Origin: Streptomyces sp. NBC_00154
Lineage (GTDB): Bacteria > Actinomycetota > Actinomycetes > Streptomycetales > Streptomycetaceae
DNA length: 64,000 nt
Direction: 5' to 3'
Assembly (NCBI RefSeq): GCF_026342835.1
Contig: NZ_JAPEMI010000001.1
Span: 5,648,501-5,712,500, forward strand
This document shows, piece after piece, positions 7,637 to 16,102 of the stretch. Within the stretch, counting starts at the first letter, position 1. Each line of letters opens with the position of its first letter. Made by a program: the position numbers and the translations under genes. The notes beneath the pieces are model-generated. The model was given only the letters and a program-made list of their open reading frames with translations, did not search any database and was not told where the DNA came from.

Positions 7637-8668
7637 TCATGACCGGGGCGGCGGGGGCGCGGAGGAGCCGCGCACGACCAGGTGCACGGGCAGGCTCCCG
7701 GGTTCGGCCGGGCGGCCGTCCAGGACGGCCAGCAGGGCGGTCATGCCGCGCTCGCCGACCTGTTCCGCGGGGAGCCGCACGGTGGTGAGTTCGGGTTCGA
7801 CGGCGGTCGCCAGGGCCAGATCGTCGAAGCCGGTGACGGAGACGTCGTCGGGGACCCGGAGCCCGAGCCGGCGGGCCGCCTTGCAGGCGCCCGCGGCGAG
7901 GATGTCGTCGTCGCAGATGATCGCGGTCGGCCGGGGGCCGGGGGCGGCCAGCGCTTGCTCCGCGGCCTCCCGGCCGGCCCGCACGTCGAGCGCTGCCGGC
8001 ACGGTCCGTACGACTGCGCCCGGCACCCCCTGTACGGCGTCGTGGACGGCCCGGGCCCGGACGGCGAAGGTCCAGGAGTCGATGGCCGACGCGAGGTGGA
8101 TGAAGCGGCGGTGACCGAGGGCGAGCAGATGGTCCGTCACCTGCCGCATGCCGTCGGCGATGTCGAGGTTGACGCGGGCCGCCACGCCCGTGTCCGCGGG
8201 ATCGCTGTCCAGCATGACCAGCGGCAGGTCGGCGCCGTGCAGGGCGCCGAGTGCGTCGGCGGCCATCGAGGAGGCGATGACTCCGTCGAGTGCGGCGCGG
8301 GCGGAGGCGAAGGGGTCCCGGGCCGGCCCCGTGCCGTCGGGGGAGGGGTACAGGACGACCCCGAAGCCGTGCTCGGCTGCGACCGCGGCGGCGCCGGTGT
8401 AGACGCGGGCGAAGAACTCGTTCGTGAGGGCGGGGACGACCAGCAGCGCGGTCCTGGTGCGGCCGAGGCGGAGGCTGCGGGCGGCGAGATTCGGCCGGTA
8501 GCCGAGGTCCTGGGTGGCGCTGCGAACGCGTTCGGCGGTGGCCTCGGAGACCCTGCCCCGCCATTTGTCGCCCAGCACGAGGGAGACGGTGGCCTGCGAG
8601 ACGCCTGCGGCCCGCGCGACGTCGCGGCTGGTGGGCCGGGCCGGGGCGGGCTGTGATGCGCTGGTCAC
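7637..8668 (-). CDS. LacI-family transcriptional regulator
   Basis: 343 residues from GTG at 8668. The DNA-binding head is unmistakable: TSRDVARAAGVSQATVSLVLGDK (about 13-35), helix-turn-helix plus hinge, then a periplasmic-binding-protein-like sensor domain (ALLVVPALTNEFFARVYTGA, ICDDDILAAGACKAARRLG, VSVTGFDDLALATAVEPELTTVR). The ligand, usually a sugar, cannot be read from the sequence. It is divergent from the MFS gene at 8808, and a 22-bp palindrome at 8748-8769 lies in the 139-base gap, so it most likely represses that transporter and itself. The pair interrupts the proteasome gene block between prcA and pafA. Confidence 0.92.
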   Translation of the reverse strand: MTSASQPAPARPTSRDVARAAGVSQATVSLVLGDKWRGRVSEATAERVRSATQDLGYRPNLAARSLRLGRTRTALLVVPALTNEFFARVYTGAAAVAAEHGFGVVLYPSPDGTGPARDPFASARAALDGVIASSMAADALGALHGADLPLVMLDSDPADTGVAARVNLDIADGMRQVTDHLLALGHRRFIHLASAIDSWTFAVRARAVHDAVQGVPGAVVRTVPAALDVRAGREAAEQALAAPGPRPTAIICDDDILAAGACKAARRLGLRVPDDVSVTGFDDLALATAVEPELTTVRLPAEQVGERGMTALLAVLDGRPAEPGSLPVHLVVRGSSAPPPPRS

Positions 8669-8747
8669 TGGGACCTCCGGACGGGTGCGGTGCTGATGCG
8701 TGCGGCGAGGTGGACCTGTGGACTGGGCACATGGTACGTATGAACCT

Positions 8748-8769
8748 CGACGTTATACGTAAAACGTCG
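8748..8769. promoter_or_regulatory. Likely LacI-type operator
   Basis: Inverted repeat CGACGTT-N8-AACGTCG with ATACGTAA in the centre, between the divergent LacI and MFS genes. A second TACGTA occurs at 8735-8740. Size and location suit a LacI-family dimer site covering the MFS promoter. Confidence 0.55.
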
Positions 8770-8807
8770 GGCGTCGGAAGAGCGTCCGAGAGAGAAGAGG
8801 GCGAGAC

Positions 8808-10067
8808 ATGGCCGCGGGATATCTGGACATCCTCCGGGCGCGGCATGCCACCCGGCTGCTGGTCGGCACACTGGTGGGCCGGCTGCCCAGCGGCACCGCG
8901 CACATCGCGATCGTCCTGTTCACCCGCGCCGAGGGCGGCAGCTACACCCTCGCGGGGGCGCTCGCGGCGGTGTACGGCCTCTCCACGGCGGTCGGGCAGC
9001 CGCTGCTGGGCCGGGCCGTGGACATGTACGGTCAGCCGCGCGTCCAGCTCCCCGCGTCCGTGCTGTCCGCGCTGGGCATGGCCCTGCTCGCCCTGGCAGG
9101 CCTCGGATCGCTGCCGCTGGCCTATGCGGCCGTGATCGTGGCCGGCGTCTGCACACCGCCGCTGGAGGGCGGTCTGCGGGCCCTGTGGCCGACGGTCCTG
9201 GGGCGCGAGGACCGGGTGCACCGCGCGTACGCCATGGACGCGGTGGCCCAGGAGGTCATGTTCACGGTGGGGCCGCTGCTGGTGACGGTGCTCGTCTCGC
9301 TCTGGTCGCCTGCTGCCGCGCTGCTCGTCATCAACGTGATCGGGGTGCTCGGGGCGCTCTCCGTGGTGATCTCGGAGCCCTCCCGCACCTGGCGTTCGGC
9401 GCCCCGCGAGGCGCACTGGCTGGGCGCTCTGCGGTCACCGGGCCTGCTGGCGCTGCTCGGTTCCTTCTTCTTCGTCGGGCTCGCCCTGGGGTCGATCACG
9501 GTGGCGGGGGTCGCGTACGCCGACGACCACGGCCGGGAGTCCGTGTACGGCTGGCTGATGGCCGCGCTCGGACTGGGCGCACTCTTCGGCGGCGTGGCGT
9601 ACGGGGCGTGGCAGTGGGCCGGGGCGCCGGAGCGCAGGCTGCGGGTCATCGTCGCGCTGCTGGCACTCGGCTATCTGCCGCTGATGCTCACACCCGGGGT
9701 GGTGGCGATGACTGTACTGGCCGCGCTCGCCGGGGTGTTCCTGGCGCCCGCGATCGCGTGCTCGTTCATCGTGGTGGACCGGCATGCTCCGCGGGGCACG
9801 GTGACGGAGGCGTTCTCCTGGCTCGTGACGACGTTCGGGGTCGGCGCGGCGGCGGGAACGGCCTTGGCAGGCCCGGCCGTAGAGCTGGGCGGGACGGCGC
9901 AGGGCTTCGCCGTCGCGGGGGCCGGTGGGGTGGTTGCGCTGTTGGTTCTGCTGGCCACGGGAAGGGTCCTCGCAGTTCCCGGGCGTACGCCGGTTGCTGT
10001 ACGGGTATCGGAAAATGATCGAAACGGTGCTGTCGAACCCGGTTTCAGCTCGGGCCATCAGGCGTAA
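8808..10067 (+). CDS. MFS transporter
   Basis: 419 residues from ATG 8808 with GAGGGCGAG upstream. About twelve hydrophobic segments are visible in two bundles (for example LLVGTLVGRLPSGTAHIAIVL and LLALLGSFFFVGLALGSITV). LGRAVDMYGQPRV is the MFS loop 2-3 motif (G-x3-D-x2-G-x-R-x). Substrate is unknown; control by the adjacent LacI regulator suggests a sugar or nucleoside-like compound but the protein resembles general efflux MFS. It ends 9 bases before pafA, so read-through into pafA is possible. Confidence 0.85.
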   Translation: MAAGYLDILRARHATRLLVGTLVGRLPSGTAHIAIVLFTRAEGGSYTLAGALAAVYGLSTAVGQPLLGRAVDMYGQPRVQLPASVLSALGMALLALAGLGSLPLAYAAVIVAGVCTPPLEGGLRALWPTVLGREDRVHRAYAMDAVAQEVMFTVGPLLVTVLVSLWSPAAALLVINVIGVLGALSVVISEPSRTWRSAPREAHWLGALRSPGLLALLGSFFFVGLALGSITVAGVAYADDHGRESVYGWLMAALGLGALFGGVAYGAWQWAGAPERRLRVIVALLALGYLPLMLTPGVVAMTVLAALAGVFLAPAIACSFIVVDRHAPRGTVTEAFSWLVTTFGVGAAAGTALAGPAVELGGTAQGFAVAGAGGVVALLVLLATGRVLAVPGRTPVAVRVSENDRNGAVEPGFSSGHQA

Positions 10068-10076
10068 TGTTCAGTC

Positions 10077-11438
10077 ATGGACCGCCGCATTTTCGGGCTG
10101 GAGAACGAGTACGGCGTCACGTGCACGTTCAGGGGACAGCGCCGACTGTCTCCTGACGAAGTGGCGCGCTACCTCTTCCGCCGTGTTGTGTCATGGGGCC
10201 GCAGCAGCAATGTCTTTCTGCGGAACGGCGCCCGCCTCTACCTCGACGTGGGATCGCATCCGGAATATGCAACCCCCGAATGCGACAATCTGACCGAGCT
10301 GGTCACCCACGACAAGGCAGGCGAGCGCATTCTCGAAGGCCTGCTCGTCGACGCCGAACGCCGCCTGCACGAGGAGGGAATCGCGGGCGACGTCTATCTC
10401 TTCAAGAACAACACCGATTCGGCGGGAAACTCCTACGGGTGTCACGAGAACTACCTCGTGGCGCGACACGGAGAATTCTCCCGGCTCGCGGACATCCTCA
10501 TTCCCTTCCTCGTCACGAGGCAGCTGCTCTGCGGAGCGGGCAAGGTGCTGCAGACCCCGCGCGGCGCGGTCTACTGCGTCAGCCAGCGTGCCGAGCACAT
10601 CTGGGAGGGCGTCAGTTCCGCGACGACGCGCTCCCGTCCGATCATCAACACGCGCGACGAACCGCACGCCGACGCGGAGCGGTACCGCCGCCTCCATGTC
10701 ATCGTCGGCGACTCGAACATGTCCGAGACGACGATGCTGCTCAAGGTCGGCGCGACGGACCTGGTGCTCCGGATGATCGAAGCGGGCACGGTGATGCGCG
10801 ATCTGACACTGGAGAACCCGATCCGGGCGATCCGCGAGGTCAGCCACGACATCACGGGCCAGCGCAAGGTCCGCCTCGCCAGCGGCCGTGAGGCGTCGGC
10901 CATCGAGGTGCAGCGCGAGTACTACGAGAAGGCCGCGGACTTCGTCGATCGCCGCGGCATCCGCACCGGCACCGTCGCCCAGGTCCTGGAACTGTGGGGC
11001 CGCACGCTCGACGCGATCGAGGCCGAGGACCTCGACCGGATCGACACCGAGATCGACTGGGTGATGAAGTACAGGCTCATCGAGCGGTACCGGGCCAAGC
11101 ACAACATGACCATGTCGCATCCGCGGGTCGCCCAGATAGATCTCGCGTACCACGACATCCACCGTCGGCGCGGGCTGTACTACCTGCTGGAGCGGAAGGG
11201 GCAGGCCGCCCGTATCTGCAACGACCTGAAGATCTTCGAGGGCAAGTCGGTGCCCCCGCAGACCACCCGGGCGCGGCTGCGCGGCGACTTCATCCGAAGG
11301 GCGCAGGAGCAGCGGCGGGACTTCACAGTCGACTGGGTCCATCTCAAGCTCAACGACCAGGCGCAGCGCACGGTGTTGTGCAAGGATCCGTTCCGTTCGG
11401 TGGACGACCGAGTGGAGAAGCTGATCGCGGGTATGTGA
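10077..11438 (+). CDS. pafA: Pup-protein ligase PafA
   Basis: 453 residues from ATG 10077 (MDRRIFGLENEYGVT). It is a paralogue of Dop without the Dop-loop. Glu9 in GLENEYG binds metal and Asp57 in LYLDVGSHPEYATPE matches the catalytic Asp57 of mycobacterial PafA. It activates the C-terminal Glu of deamidated Pup with ATP and forms an isopeptide bond to a substrate Lys. The long C-terminal part (HLKLNDQAQRTVLCKDPFRSVDDRV) is family-typical. It follows the MFS gene by 9 bases and ends at a strong terminator. Confidence 0.97.
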   Translation: MDRRIFGLENEYGVTCTFRGQRRLSPDEVARYLFRRVVSWGRSSNVFLRNGARLYLDVGSHPEYATPECDNLTELVTHDKAGERILEGLLVDAERRLHEEGIAGDVYLFKNNTDSAGNSYGCHENYLVARHGEFSRLADILIPFLVTRQLLCGAGKVLQTPRGAVYCVSQRAEHIWEGVSSATTRSRPIINTRDEPHADAERYRRLHVIVGDSNMSETTMLLKVGATDLVLRMIEAGTVMRDLTLENPIRAIREVSHDITGQRKVRLASGREASAIEVQREYYEKAADFVDRRGIRTGTVAQVLELWGRTLDAIEAEDLDRIDTEIDWVMKYRLIERYRAKHNMTMSHPRVAQIDLAYHDIHRRRGLYYLLERKGQAARICNDLKIFEGKSVPPQTTRARLRGDFIRRAQEQRRDFTVDWVHLKLNDQAQRTVLCKDPFRSVDDRVEKLIAGM

Positions 11439-11474
11439 GCCGGCGCAGGACGCGCCTCGGCACTTGTGCGACTC

Positions 11475-11502
11475 GGGCCCCGTACGTCCTCGTACGGGGC
11501 CC
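11475..11502 (+). terminator. Intrinsic terminator of pafA
   Basis: 12-bp perfect stem (11475-11486 with 11491-11502), loop TCCT, 37 bases after the pafA stop. Confidence 0.8.
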
Positions 11503-11563
11503 TGTGCACGCCCTAGAGTGTCGGGGACTCAACCATCTGTGTCGTCTGAGATCTGAGGAACCA

Positions 11564-12499
11564 GTGCGCCGACTTGCCGCCCTTCTCGTTGTCCCCCTGC
11601 TGCTGTTGACGGCGGCGTGCGGTGGCGACGGCAAGGGCTCCGACTCCGCCTCGAAGAACGGATTCCCCGCGATCACCGCGGGTGCGAAGTTCGGCGAGAA
11701 GCCAACCTTGTCCAAGGGACAGGGCGATCCGCCCAAGGAGCTGAAGACGCAGGTCGTCAGTGAGGGCGATGGCGCGAAGCTCAAGAACGGCGACGCGATC
11801 CAGGTCAACTACCTCGGACAGGCGTGGGACTCCACCAAGCCGTTCGACAACAGTTTCGACCGCAAGCAGCCCTTCGATCTGACGCTCGGTGCGGGCATGG
11901 TCATCAAGGGCTGGGACCAGGGCCTCCTCGGCCAGAAGGTCGGCAGCCGCGTCGAGCTGGTCATTCCGCCGGACCTCGGTTACGGCCCGCAGGGCCAGGG
12001 CGACATCAAGCCGAACGCCACCCTCGTCTTCGTCGTGGACATCCTGAAGGCGACGCAGATCCCGACGTCCGCCAAGGGCACCGAGGTCGCCCAGGACAAC
12101 GTCGACCTGCCGAAGGTGGGCACCAACACCGACGGCAAGGCGCCGTCCGTCAAGATCCCCGAGAAGACCGACCCGCCGAAGAAGCTGGTCTCCAACTACA
12201 TCCTGGAGTCCAACGGGGACGTCATCAAGGAGACCGACAGCGTCGTCGTGAACTACGTGGGCCTGCTGTGGAAGGACGGGAAGACGTTCGACAGCACCTA
12301 CGCCCAGGGCAAGACCCAGACCTTCCCGCTGGCCCAGGTCACCCTCAAGGGCCTGAAGAACGGTCTGATCGGCAAGAAGATCGGCAGCCGTGTCCTGCTG
12401 GTCATCCCGCCGGACCAGGCGTTCGGCGACAAGGCGCAGCAGTCCATCCCCGCCAATTCCACCCTGGTGTTCGCCGTGGACCTGCTGGCAAAGATGTAA
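11564..12499 (+). CDS. Lipoprotein with two FKBP-type peptidyl-prolyl isomerase domains
   Basis: 311 residues from GTG 11564 with GAGGA close upstream; longer in-frame starts lie in pafA. Signal peptide VRRLAALLVVPLLLLTAAC with a relaxed lipobox and acylated Cys19. Two FKBP domains follow: about 60-165 (IQVNYLGQAWDSTKPFDNSF, GWDQGLLGQKVGSRVELVIPP, NATLVFVVDIL) and about 210-311 (VVNYVGLLWKDGKTFDSTY, IPANSTLVFAVDLL). The second has lost the usual tryptophan (LKGLKNGLIGKK instead of GWxxGL), so it may be less active. Role: folding of exported proteins on the outer membrane face. It is followed by a single-domain cytoplasmic FKBP. The pair is a standard neighbour of pafA-pafBC in actinobacteria. 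Confidence 0.92.
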   Translation: MRRLAALLVVPLLLLTAACGGDGKGSDSASKNGFPAITAGAKFGEKPTLSKGQGDPPKELKTQVVSEGDGAKLKNGDAIQVNYLGQAWDSTKPFDNSFDRKQPFDLTLGAGMVIKGWDQGLLGQKVGSRVELVIPPDLGYGPQGQGDIKPNATLVFVVDILKATQIPTSAKGTEVAQDNVDLPKVGTNTDGKAPSVKIPEKTDPPKKLVSNYILESNGDVIKETDSVVVNYVGLLWKDGKTFDSTYAQGKTQTFPLAQVTLKGLKNGLIGKKIGSRVLLVIPPDQAFGDKAQQSIPANSTLVFAVDLLAKM

Positions 12500-12542
12500 G
12501 ACTGTCCCGGTTGTCCAGTTCATCATTTGGAGGAGCAGTTCA

Positions 12543-12914
12543 GTGAGCATCGAGAAGCCCGAGATCGACTTCCCGGGTGGCGAGCCGCCGGCCGGCCTGG
12601 AGATCAAGGACATCTGGGAGGGCGACGGCGCGGTCGCCAAGGCCGGCGACATGGTCAAGGTCCACTACGTGGGCGTGGCCTTCTCCACCGGCGAGGAGTT
12701 CGACGCTTCCTGGAACCGCGGCACCCCGCTGCAGTTCCAGCTCGGTGTCGGTCAGGTCATCTCCGGCTGGGACCAGGGCGTGCAGGGCATGAAGGTCGGC
12801 GGCCGTCGCCAGCTGACCATCCCGGCGCACCTCGCCTACGGTGACCGCGGCGCCGGCGGCCGTATCGCCCCGGGCGAGACGCTGATCTTCGTCTGCGACC
12901 TGGTCGCCGTCTGA
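12543..12914 (+). CDS. Cytoplasmic FKBP-type peptidyl-prolyl cis-trans isomerase
   Basis: 123 residues from GTG 12543 (MSIEKPEIDFPGG) with a perfect GGAGGAG seven bases upstream. Complete single FKBP domain: VHYVGVAFSTGEEFDASW, GWDQGVQGMKVGGRRQLTIPAHLAYGDRGAGG, ETLIFVCDLVAV. The conserved tryptophan and the aromatic pocket are present, so it should be active and FK506-sensitive. No export signal. It is 43 bases after the lipoprotein FKBP and closed by a terminator. Confidence 0.95.
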   Translation: MSIEKPEIDFPGGEPPAGLEIKDIWEGDGAVAKAGDMVKVHYVGVAFSTGEEFDASWNRGTPLQFQLGVGQVISGWDQGVQGMKVGGRRQLTIPAHLAYGDRGAGGRIAPGETLIFVCDLVAV

Positions 12915-12934
12915 TCCGTCCCCGGACGCATCAC

Positions 12935-12964
12935 GAGGGCCCGTGCTGGACTGCACGGGCCCTC
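12935..12964 (+). terminator. Intrinsic terminator after the FKBP genes
   Basis: 12-bp perfect stem (12935-12946 with 12953-12964), loop TGGACT, followed by GTT. Confidence 0.8.
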
Positions 12965-13052
12965 GTTCCGTACGGCGTGGGCCCTCGCTTTTGTCCGGAC
13001 ACCCGGGAGCGGTACGGTCGATCGTCGTAGAGCAAGTAGAAAAGGGGCGTCG

Positions 13053-14006
13053 ATGGCCATTGCCAAGGCCGAGCGGCTGATGAACCTGGCGCTGTGCCTG
13101 CTGGGGACCCGGCGCCCGCTCAGCAAGCGCGAGCTGCGCGGGTCCATCGAGGCGTACCTGGAAGCGGGCTCCGACGACGCCTTCAACCGGATGTTCGAGC
13201 GCGACAAGGACGATCTGCGCGAGCTCGGTCTGGTCATCGAGACCGTGGAGAACCTGGACGGCGACACCGGCTATCTGGCCCGCCGGGACAGCAACCGGCT
13301 GCCGCCGATCACGCTGGACGCCGAGGAGGCCGCGGCGCTCGGTCTGGCCGCGAAGGTCTGGCAGCAGGCCCGGCTCGCCGGCGCGGCCAGTGGTGCGCTG
13401 CAGAAGCTGCGGGCCGCGGGGATGCCGGAGGCCGAGGACGCGTACGAGGTGCACAGCGCGCTCGAACCCCGCATTCCGGTGCATGAGACCGCGTTCGAGC
13501 CGCTGATGCTGGCGTGCCGCGACCGCCGTACGGTCACCTTCGACTACCGCAAGGCCAACGCCGCCCAGCCCGAGCAGCGCCAGGTCGAGCCCTGGACGCT
13601 GGAGTGCTGGCGCGGCCACTGGTATCTGGCGGGCTGGGACCGGGACCGTGGCGCCGAGCGGGTGTTCCGGCTGTCCCGGATCACCGGCCGGGTCCGCTCG
13701 CGGGCCGGGGCCTTCACCGCCGAGGTGCCCGACGTGGTGACCGTCCGGGAGACCGTGGAGAGCTGGGCCGGGGAGACGGCGACCCGGACCGCGCTGATCA
13801 GGCTGCGGTCGGGTTCGGGCTACCCGCTGCGGTCGCGCGCGATATCCGTGCGGGAACTCGGAGACGGCTGGGACGAGTTGGAGATCCCGTACGGACACGG
13901 TCTGGACGCCTGGCTCGTCGAGTTCGGCCCGGACGTCGTCGTGCGGGAACCCGCGGATCTGCGGGCCGATGTGGTGGACCGGCTGCGCGCCGTGGCCAAG
14001 GACTGA
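13053..14006 (+). CDS. pafB: WYL-domain regulator PafB
   Basis: 317 residues from ATG 13053, preceded by AAAAGGGG. N-terminal winged helix (MAIAKAERLMNLALCLLGTRRPLSKRELR), then a WYL domain with RRTVTFDYRKAN and WYLAGWDRDRGAERVFRLSRI, and a WCX-like C-terminal domain (LEIPYGHGLDAWLVEFGPDVVV). With PafC it forms the heterodimer that, in mycobacteria, activates the RecA/LexA-independent DNA-damage regulon. pafC follows after 14 bases, its ribosome-binding site overlapping the pafB stop, so the two are co-translated. Confidence 0.94.
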   Translation: MAIAKAERLMNLALCLLGTRRPLSKRELRGSIEAYLEAGSDDAFNRMFERDKDDLRELGLVIETVENLDGDTGYLARRDSNRLPPITLDAEEAAALGLAAKVWQQARLAGAASGALQKLRAAGMPEAEDAYEVHSALEPRIPVHETAFEPLMLACRDRRTVTFDYRKANAAQPEQRQVEPWTLECWRGHWYLAGWDRDRGAERVFRLSRITGRVRSRAGAFTAEVPDVVTVRETVESWAGETATRTALIRLRSGSGYPLRSRAISVRELGDGWDELEIPYGHGLDAWLVEFGPDVVVREPADLRADVVDRLRAVAKD

Positions 14007-14020
14007 GGGGGACCGTATTC

Positions 14021-14977
14021 ATGGCGACGAACGCGATCGACCAGACACGCCGGATGCTGTCCCTGGTGACGTATCTGCGGGAGCGCCCCGGCGCCCATGT
14101 GCAGGATGTCGCCCGTGCGTTCGGGATCACCGAGGACGAGTTGATCTCGGACCTCGACGTGCTCCCCATGTGCGGGACGAGTTTCCGCGGCGGCGACCTG
14201 CTGGACATCGACACCGACGGTGACCGGATCTGGTGGCACAACCCGGACGACGTGGCCGAGCCGCTGCGGCTCGCGGCCGACGAGGCGACGGCTCTTCTGG
14301 TCGCCGCGCGCGCCGTGGCCACGCTGCCGGGGCTGCGGGAGAGCGACCGGCAGGCGCTGCTGCGGGCCACCGCCAAGCTGGAGACGGCGGCAGGTGAGAC
14401 GGCGGCGGCGAGCTCCCGGCTCTCGGTCACCTTCGAGGCGGAGGGCGGCGTCTTCGCCGATGTCGACCGGGCGATCTCCGAGCGGCGCAGGCTGTGGCTG
14501 CGGTACTACTCGCCCGCGCGCGACGAGCTCACCGAGCGTGAGGTGGACCCGATCCGGCTGTTCGCCGTGGGGCACACGTACATGGAGGCCTGGTGCCGGC
14601 TCTCCGAGGACCGGCGTACGTTCCGGCTCGACCGGGTCGCCGAGATCCGACTGCTGGACGAGCCGTCCGCACCCCCGGAGCTGGAGCTGCGGGATCTCTC
14701 CGAGGGGCTGGTGCAGCCGGCGGCCGAGGATCCCGAGGTCGTGATCGAGGTGGGACCCGGTGGCCGCTGGGTCGCCGAGTACTACCCGCACGACAGCGCG
14801 GAGGAGCTGGCCGACGGCGGACTGCGGATCACGTTGCGCACCCCCGATCCGGCCTCGCTGCGCAGGCTTGCGCTACGGCTCGGAGGGGAAGGGCGCATCG
14901 TCGCCCCGCAGGAGCTGGCGCAGAGCGCGCGGCAGGCGGCACGGGCGGCGCTGGCCGCCTATGACGGCCCGGCCTGA
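14021..14977 (+). CDS. pafC: WYL-domain regulator PafC
   Basis: 318 residues from ATG 14021 (MATNAIDQTRRMLSLVTYLRE) with GAGGGGGA upstream that includes the pafB stop. Winged helix (HVQDVARAFGITEDELISDLDVL), WYL domain (RRRLWLRYYSPARDELTEREVDPIRL) and WCX domain (VIEVGPGGRWVAEYYP). Partner of PafB in the DNA-damage response, which in mycobacteria senses ssDNA through the WYL domain. A short zinc-ribbon gene follows after 18 bases. Confidence 0.94.
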   Translation: MATNAIDQTRRMLSLVTYLRERPGAHVQDVARAFGITEDELISDLDVLPMCGTSFRGGDLLDIDTDGDRIWWHNPDDVAEPLRLAADEATALLVAARAVATLPGLRESDRQALLRATAKLETAAGETAAASSRLSVTFEAEGGVFADVDRAISERRRLWLRYYSPARDELTEREVDPIRLFAVGHTYMEAWCRLSEDRRTFRLDRVAEIRLLDEPSAPPELELRDLSEGLVQPAAEDPEVVIEVGPGGRWVAEYYPHDSAEELADGGLRITLRTPDPASLRRLALRLGGEGRIVAPQELAQSARQAARAALAAYDGPA

Positions 14978-14995
14978 ACGGATACCTGAGGAGAT

Positions 14996-15265
14996 ATGAG
15001 CAATATGTCTGTGGTGTCAGGTGTCCCGACCGTGGTGGTACCCGAGTCCGTACGGTTCAAGGCCGCCTGCCCCGACTGCCGCGGGCGCTTCGAGCTCGCG
15101 GCGGGCGCCCTGCGCCTCGCCATCGGCGCCAGCCGCCGTACGACGTTCTACTCCTTCACCTGCCCCGAGTGCGGAGCAGCCGTCCGCAAGCCGGCCGGGG
15201 AGCGGATCATTGAGCTCCTGACCGGCGGCGGCGTACGGACGCTCCGCCTCCACGCCGGGCTGTAG
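14996..15265 (+). CDS. Small zinc-ribbon protein
   Basis: 89 residues from ATG 14996 with GAGGAGAT directly before it. Two CPxC knuckles, CPDC (about residue 25) and CPEC (about residue 56), make a four-cysteine zinc ribbon. The spacing, with an FYSFT strand before the second knuckle, is like transcription-factor or ribosomal zinc ribbons. The C-terminal RTLRLHAGL is basic. No family name is recognised. It follows pafC closely and may share its transcript. Confidence 0.75.
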   Translation: MSNMSVVSGVPTVVVPESVRFKAACPDCRGRFELAAGALRLAIGASRRTTFYSFTCPECGAAVRKPAGERIIELLTGGGVRTLRLHAGL

Positions 15266-15309
15266 TACTCCGGACACCCGGCCCACCTAGATATATCGAG
15301 GCTCTGCGC

Positions 15310-15507
15310 ATGTTCTGGCCCATGCTCGCCATCGCCCTGGGGTTCCTCGGCATCGCCGTCCTCGGCGTGCTGGCCGTCAAGGTCTTCGTCGAGGCGCAGC
15401 GCCTGGGGCGCCAGGTGACCCACACCACTCAGCGCATCAACCGGGCGGCCGAGGATCTCGAACGGGCCGCCACCGATCTTGCAGCCACCGGTGAATCCCT
15501 GCGGTAG
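15310..15507 (+). CDS. Small single-pass membrane protein
   Basis: 65 residues from ATG 15310 with CGAGG about 8 bases upstream. One transmembrane helix (about 3-24, WPMLAIALGFLGIAVLGVLAVKV) followed by an amphipathic helix with heptad-like spacing (EAQRLGRQVTHTTQRINRAAEDLERAATDL). It resembles the coiled-coil DUF948-like small proteins of Gram-positives, but I would not name it. It lies between the zinc-ribbon gene and tatA, with 242 bases before tatA. Confidence 0.7.
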   Translation: MFWPMLAIALGFLGIAVLGVLAVKVFVEAQRLGRQVTHTTQRINRAAEDLERAATDLAATGESLR

Positions 15508-15637
15508 GCCAGGTCCTTCGGATCGGGCCGGTCGATCGGCGAGGGGCGCGGCCTCCAGTTTCTCAGGTTCGGAGGGTACGCTGCACTGGCGGCCCTGAGA
15601 GCGAGGCGTGGGCCGTAATCGCAAGGATGCATGGGTA

Positions 15638-15668
15638 TTGCCCTGCGTTTACTCCTGCGGGATACGAT
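15638..15668 (+). promoter_or_regulatory. Candidate tatA promoter
   Basis: TTGCCC at 15638-15643, 19 bases, TACGAT at 15663-15668, within the 242-base gene-free stretch before tatA. The spacer is slightly long, so support is moderate. Confidence 0.35.
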
Positions 15669-15749
15669 CGCTGACAGTACGAAGATCGGACGTCTGTCCG
15701 ACGTTCGATCAGCCCCACCCCTGCTGCCTCGGTGAGAAGGTACACGCAT

Positions 15750-16040
15750 ATGTTCGGAAGGCTCGGCGCTCCCGAGATCATCCTGATCCTCGTCGTCATT
15801 GTTCTGCTGTTCGGCGCGAAGAAGCTTCCTGACATGGCTCGCTCGCTCGGCAAGTCGGCCCGCATCCTCAAGAGCGAGGCCAAAGCCATGAAGTCGGAGG
15901 GCAACCCGTCGGCCACCCCCGCCGACCCGCCGCACGACCCCGCCCAGGACCAGACAGCCCCGCGCACGATCAAGGCCGCGCCCGGCGATGTGACGAGTTC
16001 GCGACCGGTCGCCGAGCCGACCGACTCGACCAACCGCTGA
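15750..16040 (+). CDS. tatA: Sec-independent translocase subunit TatA
   Basis: 96 residues from ATG 15750 (MFGRLGAPEIILILVVIVLLF) with GAGAAGG nine bases upstream. One N-terminal transmembrane helix (about 8-23), FGAKKLPDMARSLGKS amphipathic helix, then a polar Pro/Thr-rich tail. This is the classical TatA signature. TatA oligomers form the export channel for folded twin-arginine proteins. tatC lies 62 bases downstream; tatB, as in other Streptomyces, is elsewhere. Confidence 0.95.
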   Translation: MFGRLGAPEIILILVVIVLLFGAKKLPDMARSLGKSARILKSEAKAMKSEGNPSATPADPPHDPAQDQTAPRTIKAAPGDVTSSRPVAEPTDSTNR

Positions 16041-16102
16041 CAACTGGGCCGACGCAGGCGCCGTGACCGGTGACGGCCTGCTGCACGAGATGAGGACGTG
16101 GG

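Noticed and set aside
10994..11563. Long frame upstream of the lipoprotein FKBP start
   Set aside because: It runs through the pafA coding region in another frame and through its terminator; the signal peptide and ribosome-binding site fix the start at 11564.
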